From Pedobacter sp. MC2016-24 (GTDB lineage: Bacteria > Bacteroidota > Bacteroidia > Sphingobacteriales > Sphingobacteriaceae), in NCBI RefSeq assembly GCF_015223055.1, contig NZ_JADFBX010000002.1:589737-653736 (forward strand): a stretch of 64,000 nt of DNA, written 5' to 3'. The notes below the pieces were generated by a model, which saw only the letters and a program-made list of their open reading frames with translations, was not told the DNA's origin and made no database searches. Shown piece by piece: positions 59,049 to 64,000 of this stretch. The position numbers and the translations under genes were made by a program. Every line of letters begins with the position of its first letter. Position 1 is the stretch's first letter.

Positions 59049-60911
59049 TTAAGACGTAACATCCAGGTTAAACCGTCTGCGCATTTCTTCCAGTTTCGGA
59101 TTTTTCTCCACCAGGTACTGGTATTTTTCTGTACTGGTGTACAGACGGTTTACAACCTCTTTAACCACCTGTTTGGTTTTTATGAAAATGCTGAAGTTTC
59201 TCAGTCTCGGCCTCAGGAAATTGAGCAGGTCGATCATTTCTTCCTGTAAAATGCTTTCCTGCAGCTTATGTTCTATTTCCAGCAAAAGGGTTTCCTCTGT
59301 TTCTTTAATGGGTAAGGAGGTACTCATCAATGTGTAGATGTTTATTTTTCCAGCTTCTTTAGCCGTATTGGCATATTGATTCCAGTAAAAATGCAGTTGT
59401 TCGATGGTAAATGGCTCACGGTCACTTCCACTGATAAAAGAAGGCTCATCACTCGCAATTTCTCCACTGGCCGTACGGTTAAGATCGTTTAATGACGGTA
59501 TTAGTGAACTGACTTTGCTTTGCTGTCCTAAAGATATTGGATTTAAAGCAATTTTATCAGCTGGTGCACTTGCCCTTTTGGGTAATGGTATGCTAACCGA
59601 TGGTGATACAGTTGGTTTTGCTTCCTGCGCAGGAGCGGCTTGAACTGCTTGGGTTATCGACGGTGTGGCTGGCGTATTTTGCTGTGTAACAGCTGCTGCT
59701 GAACCCTGATTAATTGCAGGAGCAGGAGGAATTGCTGCGGAACTTAGATTAGTTTTTTTTTTAATCTGATCCTGGTCAGTTGCTGTATTTCCGTTGGGTT
59801 GGCTGGCGAGTTGCAGTACCGATGGAATGTGGCACATCTTAATTAAGGCCATTTCTACCTGCAAACGCTGATTTTTACTATTCTTGTAATTCAGGTCGCA
59901 TAGGTTGGCCAGATTTAAGGCTGTTAATATGAAAGATACGGAAGTCTGCTGACTTTGGCTGATGTATTTCTGTTTGATGTTTTCACTTACCTCTAATAAC
60001 TTCGTGGTCTGAGGGTCTTTGGCGACCAGTAAATTACGCAGGTGACTGGCCAGTCCGTTGATGAAGTTATTGCCATCAAAGCCATTGTTTAAGATCTCGT
60101 CAAAAAGCACAAGCGTCTTGCTGACATCACTTGTTGTCAGGTATTGCGTCAGTTTAAAATAGTAATCGTAATCCAGGATATTCAGGTTGTCAATTACCGA
60201 TTTGTAGGTTAAGTTCTTATTGGTGTAACTTACAATCTGGTCAAACATCGATAGGGCATCCCTTAGTCCGCCATCTGCTTTTTGAGCAATGATATGAAGT
60301 CCATCTGCTTCTACAGCAATGTTTTCACGCTGTGCAATTTTGTTCAGGTGATTTGAAATGTCATCTACCTGGATCCTGTTGAAATCAAAAATCTGGCAAC
60401 GGGACAGGATTGTTGGTAGTATTTTATGTTTTTCTGTAGTAGCTAATATAAATATAGCGTATGACGGTGGTTCCTCCAGTGTTTTTAGAAACGCATTGAA
60501 TGCATTTGCCGATAGCATATGTACCTCGTCAATGATGTATATTTTATATTTACCTGCCTGTGGTGGTATCCGGACTTGCTCGATCAGGCTGCGGATGTCA
60601 TCTACAGAGTTGTTTGATGCGGCATCCAGCTCGTGAAAATTGAAGGAATGACCGGTCTGAAAAGAGACGCAGGAATCGCATGTCCCACAAGCTTCCTGAT
60701 CTGCAGTTAAATTGGTACAATTGATTGTTTTGGCAAGAATACGTGCACAGGTCGTTTTTCCTACACCCCTCGGCCCACAAAACAAGAATGCTTGCGCCAG
60801 CTGGTTATTTTTGATGGCATTTTTTAAGGTACCTGTAATGTGTTGCTGACCAACAACGGTTTCAAACGTTGCCGGGCGGTATTTACGGGCCGATACTATA
60901 AAATTCTCCAT
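59049..60911 (-). CDS. dnaX: DNA polymerase III subunit tau (gamma/tau)
   Basis: A 620-residue clamp-loader subunit. Walker A is GPRGVGKT (46-53), zinc cysteines are Cys65, Cys75, Cys78 and Cys81, DEVHMLS is Walker B and FILATTEKHKILPTILSRCQ the sensor region. The AAA+ and collar domains run to about residue 370; a Pro/Ala/Gln-rich linker and a tau-specific C-terminal region follow. At residues 384-387 the codons AAA AAA AAA ACT contain an uninterrupted A10 run (minus strand, 59762 to 59753). Slippage of one base either way meets a stop within three codons, predicting a gamma form of 387-388 residues. Confidence 0.96.
   Translation of the reverse strand: MENFIVSARKYRPATFETVVGQQHITGTLKNAIKNNQLAQAFLFCGPRGVGKTTCARILAKTINCTNLTADQEACGTCDSCVSFQTGHSFNFHELDAASNNSVDDIRSLIEQVRIPPQAGKYKIYIIDEVHMLSANAFNAFLKTLEEPPSYAIFILATTEKHKILPTILSRCQIFDFNRIQVDDISNHLNKIAQRENIAVEADGLHIIAQKADGGLRDALSMFDQIVSYTNKNLTYKSVIDNLNILDYDYYFKLTQYLTTSDVSKTLVLFDEILNNGFDGNNFINGLASHLRNLLVAKDPQTTKLLEVSENIKQKYISQSQQTSVSFILTALNLANLCDLNYKNSKNQRLQVEMALIKMCHIPSVLQLASQPNGNTATDQDQIKKKTNLSSAAIPPAPAINQGSAAAVTQQNTPATPSITQAVQAAPAQEAKPTVSPSVSIPLPKRASAPADKIALNPISLGQQSKVSSLIPSLNDLNRTASGEIASDEPSFISGSDREPFTIEQLHFYWNQYANTAKEAGKINIYTLMSTSLPIKETEETLLLEIEHKLQESILQEEMIDLLNFLRPRLRNFSIFIKTKQVVKEVVNRLYTSTEKYQYLVEKNPKLEEMRRRFNLDVTS
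59747..59762 (-). promoter_or_regulatory. dnaX: A10 slippage site in dnaX
   Basis: On the minus strand ten consecutive A, then CTAATCTAAG. In frame it reads AAA AAA AAA ACT AAT CTA; one extra A or a -1 shift gives AAC TAA, and loss of one A gives CTA ATC TAA. This predicts the gamma form of the clamp loader. Confidence 0.68.
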
Positions 60912-60999
60912 TCGCCAACGAAAATAGGAATTTTTGTCGAGCTTGAAATATTAGAATGCCCGAATGTTGAAAAATTGACGGTAAACAGGCAGAGCTTTA

Positions 61000-61872
61000 T
61001 CATTTGAAAATCGACTTGATTTCCTTTCTGTATTGTGAAGCGCTTTTTCCGGTAAACTCTTTAAATGACTTATTGAAATGACTGAAGTTATGAAAACCGC
61101 TTTCGTAGCTGATGTTAGCAATACTGGTTTGTTTTTCTGCCAGAAGTTTTGAGGCATGTACAATCCGGTATTCGTTGACAAAGTGGGTGAATGTTTTCTT
61201 AGTTATTTTTTTGAAATACCGGCAAAAGGATGGGACGGTCATGCTGGATAAGCCAGCGATTGTAGCAAGGTTAATCTCTTCCTGAAAATGATCTTTAACG
61301 TAGTTGAACACCATACTGATCCGATCGTTATCCTGGGCCTGCATTTCCATGGAGAAGCCGGCTGCGTTTAAGATTTTGAAATCTTCGGCATTTGATAATT
61401 CATTTAAAACGTTTAATAGCGTCAGCAACCTTTCCAACGGTGCTTGTATGTCCATGATTTCTATGCGGTTGCCCACCAGGTTTTTGGTTTCCGGGCCAAA
61501 GGCGATTCCAGCTTTCGCTTTTTCGAATAATTCGGCAATACCTTTTGTCTCCTGCAGGTTTAAAAAATCCTTTCCCAAAAATTCGGATTTCATTTGGATG
61601 ACCGTCTCATGTTTATTGCCGGTATTGGTATCGGTAAAACCGCAATGTGGCAAATTGCTGCCTATTAAGATGAGGTCGCCCTCTGTATAATAAGAAAGGT
61701 GGCTGCCGATTTGACGTTTACCTGCACCTCCATTTACATAAACCATTTCTATTTCAGGGTGATAGTGCCATAGGTGGGCTTTGTTATTCAATTTTTCCTC
61801 ATATTTGGAATAGTAAAACGAGCTTCCAAATGAAGGTTCAATAACTTCGAAACTGGGTTTGATATTTTTCAT
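61000..61872 (-). CDS. AraC-family transcriptional regulator
   Basis: A 290-residue regulator. Residues about 1-110 are a cupin-like ligand domain (HLWHYHPEIEMVYVNGGAGKRQIG, YTEGDLILIGSNLPHCGF), and residues about 185-285 the AraC double helix-turn-helix (LATIAGLSSMTVPSFCRYFKKITKKTFTHFVNEYRIVHASKLLAEKQ, SIANISYESGFHNFSHFNKSFKEFTGKSASQYRK). The ligand domain is like those of sugar-responsive Bacteroidota regulators. No target gene is adjacent; dnaX lies downstream. Confidence 0.93.
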   Translation of the reverse strand: MKNIKPSFEVIEPSFGSSFYYSKYEEKLNNKAHLWHYHPEIEMVYVNGGAGKRQIGSHLSYYTEGDLILIGSNLPHCGFTDTNTGNKHETVIQMKSEFLGKDFLNLQETKGIAELFEKAKAGIAFGPETKNLVGNRIEIMDIQAPLERLLTLLNVLNELSNAEDFKILNAAGFSMEMQAQDNDRISMVFNYVKDHFQEEINLATIAGLSSMTVPSFCRYFKKITKKTFTHFVNEYRIVHASKLLAEKQTSIANISYESGFHNFSHFNKSFKEFTGKSASQYRKEIKSIFK

Positions 61873-62072
61873 TGAAATGGAATTTGTCTTTTATCGGTAA
61901 TAAAGTAGTCGCAATTATCCGTGTCAGGACCCTGCTTTAAAATTATAAATTTTTTGTGTTTTATCTGAATTAGAAATGCTTTATTGTCTTTTTTGAACTG
62001 AAATTCAGATTTGTTGTTAATATAGCATAGATATGTGGGAATATGCAATAAAAAAACGATTGAATTGAGTGG

Positions 62073-62080
62073 TAATTTTG
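62073..62080 (+). promoter_or_regulatory. -7 promoter element of the secreted unknown gene
   Basis: TAATTTTG fits TAnnTTTG and lies 40 bases before the ATG at 62120; the earlier in-frame start (62069) would overlap it. Confidence 0.42.
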
Positions 62081-62119
62081 TTTCATCAAGTAATTATTCA
62101 CTTTTTAAACATTTTTATC

Positions 62120-62710
62120 ATGAAAAATTTCTTAAAAATCAGTTTAATCGCAGTTTTGTTATTCAATTCTGCTGGTTTGTATGCGAATGAAGGTGATTTT
62201 TCCTTCAAAGTTAAGAGTGTAAACGAAAAATCGATCGGTTTTTTCATTAATGAGGCTCAGGTTGTAGAGGTTTCTCTTTATGGAGCCAATAATGAGGTTT
62301 TATATAAGCAAAAAATTAAAGCTAAATCGGCTTCGAACAGAATTTATGATCTGAATTCTTTTCCAAATGGAAATTATACATTTAAATTGGAAACATCGTC
62401 GACAGTAGCTGAATACCAGGTTGTGATCAAAGACGGTGAAACAGTAGTTTCTGATCCGGTAGTTGTTGAAAAGGTTATCCCTTTGTTGACTAAAGAAAAC
62501 GACATCGTGACTTTAAACCTGGGTAATGGAGCAAAAGGACCAATTGTTGTTCAGATTTATAATGGCAATAGCGAACTGGTGTACGATAAGACCTTTGAAG
62601 GTGCAGATCAATTCGTTAAACGATTTAATGTAGCCAAAGTTGATGTGAATGAGTTGAACTTTGTCATTAAATTTGACAATCAAGAGTTTACACAAATGGT
62701 TGAAATGTAA
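62120..62710 (+). CDS. Secreted hypothetical protein, 196 aa
   Basis: From the ATG at 62120 the signal peptide is MKNFLKISLIAVLLFNSAGLYA. The mature part is made of two beta-sandwich-like repeats with alternating hydrophobic residues (EVSLYGANNEVLYKQKIK, DIVTLNLGNGAKGPIVVQIYNGNSELVYDKTFEG), similar in style to Por-secretion or Ig-like domains. I do not recognise a family. It has its own -7 element and terminator, so it is monocistronic. Confidence 0.8.
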   Translation: MKNFLKISLIAVLLFNSAGLYANEGDFSFKVKSVNEKSIGFFINEAQVVEVSLYGANNEVLYKQKIKAKSASNRIYDLNSFPNGNYTFKLETSSTVAEYQVVIKDGETVVSDPVVVEKVIPLLTKENDIVTLNLGNGAKGPIVVQIYNGNSELVYDKTFEGADQFVKRFNVAKVDVNELNFVIKFDNQEFTQMVEM

Positions 62711-62735
62711 TCGCCTGGAGAAATTTATACTTTTA

Positions 62736-62767
62736 AGGAGGTTGCCTCAGCAGGAACCTCTTTTTTA
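62736..62767 (+). terminator. Terminator of the secreted unknown gene
   Basis: GAGGTT (62738-62743) and AACCTC (62755-62760), extended by CCT/AGG after a one-base bulge, form the stem; TTTTTT follows. Confidence 0.82.
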
Positions 62768-62804
62768 TTTAGCGAATACTGAGGAACTTAGATTGAAACA
62801 GTTC

Positions 62805-62835
62805 TTTGTTTTAAAGATAATTATAACTACATTTG
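62805..62835 (+). promoter_or_regulatory. Promoter of the rpsF-rpsR-rplI operon
   Basis: TTTG at 62805-62808 and TACATTTG at 62828-62835, separated by 19 bp, match the Bacteroidota consensus exactly. The leader contains CCGC-ATTAAGA-GCGG, a short hairpin. Confidence 0.8.
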
Positions 62836-62877
62836 CAGCCCGCATTAAGAGCGGATTAATTAAAAACAATAATAACA

Positions 62878-63237
62878 ATGAATCAGTACGAAACTGTTAT
62901 CGTTCTAACCCCGTTGTTATCAGATGAAATTGCAAAAGAGGCGATTGCCAAATACAGCAAAATCATTTCTGATAGCGGAGCCGAAATTGTTCAAGAGGAC
63001 AATTGGGGTTTGAGAAAATTAGCGTATCCGATTGAAAAAAAAGCAAGCGGATTTTTTCACCTTACAGAATACAAATCTTCAGGTGAGGTTATTAGTAAAT
63101 TGGAATTAGAACTAAAACGCGATGAGCGTGTTTTACGTTTCCTTACCATTAGATTAGACCGTCATGCGGTTGCTTACAATGAGAAGAAACGTAGTGGTGC
63201 TTTTAACAAAAAACCTAAACAGGAGGCTGCAGTATAA
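62878..63237 (+). CDS. rpsF: 30S ribosomal protein S6
   Basis: A 119-residue S6. [17 protein letters not shown] is the standard start, followed by [27 protein letters not shown] and [20 protein letters not shown]6 binds S18 and 16S rRNA in the small-subunit platform. Its stop codon overlaps the rpsR ATG (TAATG). First gene of the operon, with a strong promoter. Confidence 0.97.
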   Translation: MNQYETVIVLTPLLSDEIAKEAIAKYSKIISDSGAEIVQEDNWGLRKLAYPIEKKASGFFHLTEYKSSGEVISKLELELKRDERVLRFLTIRLDRHAVAYNEKKRSGAFNKKPKQEAAV

Positions 63238-63500
63238 TGGCAAAGGATCAAATACAATATGTTACCGCCCCAAAGGTGGACGATAACAGAAAAAAATATT
63301 GCCGTTTCAGAAAAAATGGTATTAAATATATCGATTACAAAGACGCAAACTTCCTTTTGAAATTCATCAATGATCAAGGTAAAATTTTACCTCGCCGTTT
63401 AACCGGTACTTCATTGAAATTTCAACGTAAAGTGGCTCAAGCGGTAAAACGCGCACGTCACATTGGATTGTTGCCTTTCGTTGCTGACCAATTAAAATAG
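63237..63500 (+). CDS. rpsR: 30S ribosomal protein S18
   Basis: An 87-residue S18. The central block [51 protein letters not shown] is the full family signature. The N-terminal residues ([14 protein letters not shown]) keep one cysteine of the zinc-type form. It is co-translated with rpsF by a one-base overlap. Confidence 0.97.
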   Translation: MAKDQIQYVTAPKVDDNRKKYCRFRKNGIKYIDYKDANFLLKFINDQGKILPRRLTGTSLKFQRKVAQAVKRARHIGLLPFVADQLK

Positions 63501-63510
63501 GAGCTGAGAC

Positions 63511-63954
63511 ATGGAAATCATTTTAAAACAAGATATTAAGTCCCTAGGGGAGAAAGATGATATCGTTAATGTAAAGCCAGGATATGGTCGTAATTACTTA
63601 ATCCCACAAGGATTTGGTGCTTTGGCTACTCCTTCAGCTAAAAAAGTATTAGCAGAAAACTTAAAACAAGCTGCTTTTAAACAAGATAAAATTAAGAAAG
63701 ATGCTGAAGGTATCGCTGAGCGTTTAACTGATGTTAAATTGACAATCGGTGCTAAAGCTGGTGAGACAGGAAAGATTTTTGGTGCTGTAAATACCATCAT
63801 GATTTCTGATGCTTTGAAACAAAAAGGTTTTGAAGTTGACCGTCGCCGTATTACTTTCGAAACTGAGCCTAAATTTGTTGGTGAGTATGTTGCCAACTTA
63901 AACTTACACAAAGAAGTGAAAGTTAAAGTTCCTTTCGAAGTAGTTGCTGAGTAA
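63511..63954 (+). CDS. rplI: 50S ribosomal protein L9
   Basis: A 147-residue L9 that binds 23S rRNA. MEIILKQDIKSLGEKDDIVNVKPGYGRNYLIPQGFG is the N-terminal domain and signature, followed by the connecting helix and the C-terminal domain (KLTIGAKAGETGKIFGAVN). It starts 10 bp after rpsR. A hairpin begins after its stop. Confidence 0.97.
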   Translation: MEIILKQDIKSLGEKDDIVNVKPGYGRNYLIPQGFGALATPSAKKVLAENLKQAAFKQDKIKKDAEGIAERLTDVKLTIGAKAGETGKIFGAVNTIMISDALKQKGFEVDRRRITFETEPKFVGEYVANLNLHKEVKVKVPFEVVAE

Positions 63955-63980
63955 TCTTATACTTGACAGATACTAAAAAA

Positions 63981-64000
63981 GCTTCCTGATTTCAGGAAGC
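63981..64000 (+). terminator. Terminator hairpin at the right edge
   Basis: GCTTCCTG (63981-63988) and CAGGAAGC (63993-64000) form a perfect stem with ATTT loop; the T tract would lie beyond the window. It ends the rpsF operon. Confidence 0.7.

Overview
The window looks like a chromosome segment of a Bacteroidota member, most likely Sphingobacteriaceae and Pedobacter-like. The evidence is two SusC/SusD-type nutrient-uptake loci, a sigma/FecR/STN-TonB signalling set, several Bacteroidota-type promoters (TTTG, about 19-20 bp, TAnnTTTG), scarcity of Shine-Dalgarno sequences, lipoproteins with a lipobox Cys followed by Lys or Glu, and many four-base or zero-gap gene junctions. No tRNA, rRNA, CRISPR array, insertion sequence or prophage was seen. 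Genus is inferred from protein style, not from a marker-gene comparison.

Layout. 1-6280: a SusC (5' truncated)/SusD/zinc-metallohydrolase lipoprotein/DUF4302 lipoprotein operon closed by a strong terminator. 6445-11073: small accessory and housekeeping genes (a signal-less solute-binding protein, an unknown, a TMEM175-type channel, sucD, a family 32 glycosyltransferase, a lipoprotein MsrB, an RlpA-like protein). 11454-14975: class Ia ribonucleotide reductase nrdB-nrdA. 15039-18130: a Cys-rich protein, agmatine to putrescine conversion (aguB, aguA) and fabG. 18126-23375: L,D-transpeptidase, a large vWA-like membrane protein, a TRIC-type channel, an FtsB/DivIC-like protein and enolase. 23838-31230: an ABC-2 exporter, carA, panB, an RluA-type pseudouridine synthase, an Ada/Ogt-like repair regulator with a coupled lipoprotein, and an orphan FecR-like protein. 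31234-34483: an uncharacterised two-gene secreted module. 34588-43805: a second SusCD locus with its own FecR, ECF sigma factor, DUF4465-like lipoprotein and TlpA-like thioredoxin. 43958-45192: an Rrf2 regulator and an NAD(P)H-binding protein sharing one operator. 45210-56049: a siderophore receptor with a Fur-like box, an HPP protein, a ThuA/serine hydrolase/Zn-ribbon set, a short SSB, and two further outer-membrane receptors. 56291-62767: monomeric isocitrate dehydrogenase, an acidic unknown, dnaX, an AraC regulator and a secreted unknown. 62805-64000: the rpsF-rpsR-rplI ribosomal operon.

The most interesting observations are these. dnaX has an uninterrupted A10 run just after the clamp-loader ATPase core, with stop codons waiting in both alternative frames, which predicts a short gamma subunit by slippage. 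A perfect CTGTAAT-N7-ATTACAG operator before the Rrf2 gene is almost exactly repeated before its neighbour. A Fur-like palindrome lies before the siderophore receptor. A cluster of CGGATA hexamers lies before ssb. An 11-bp direct repeat, 32 bp apart, lies before nrdB. The second SusCD locus has its FecR gene upstream of its sigma gene, and elsewhere a FecR-like protein lacks the cytoplasmic anti-sigma part.
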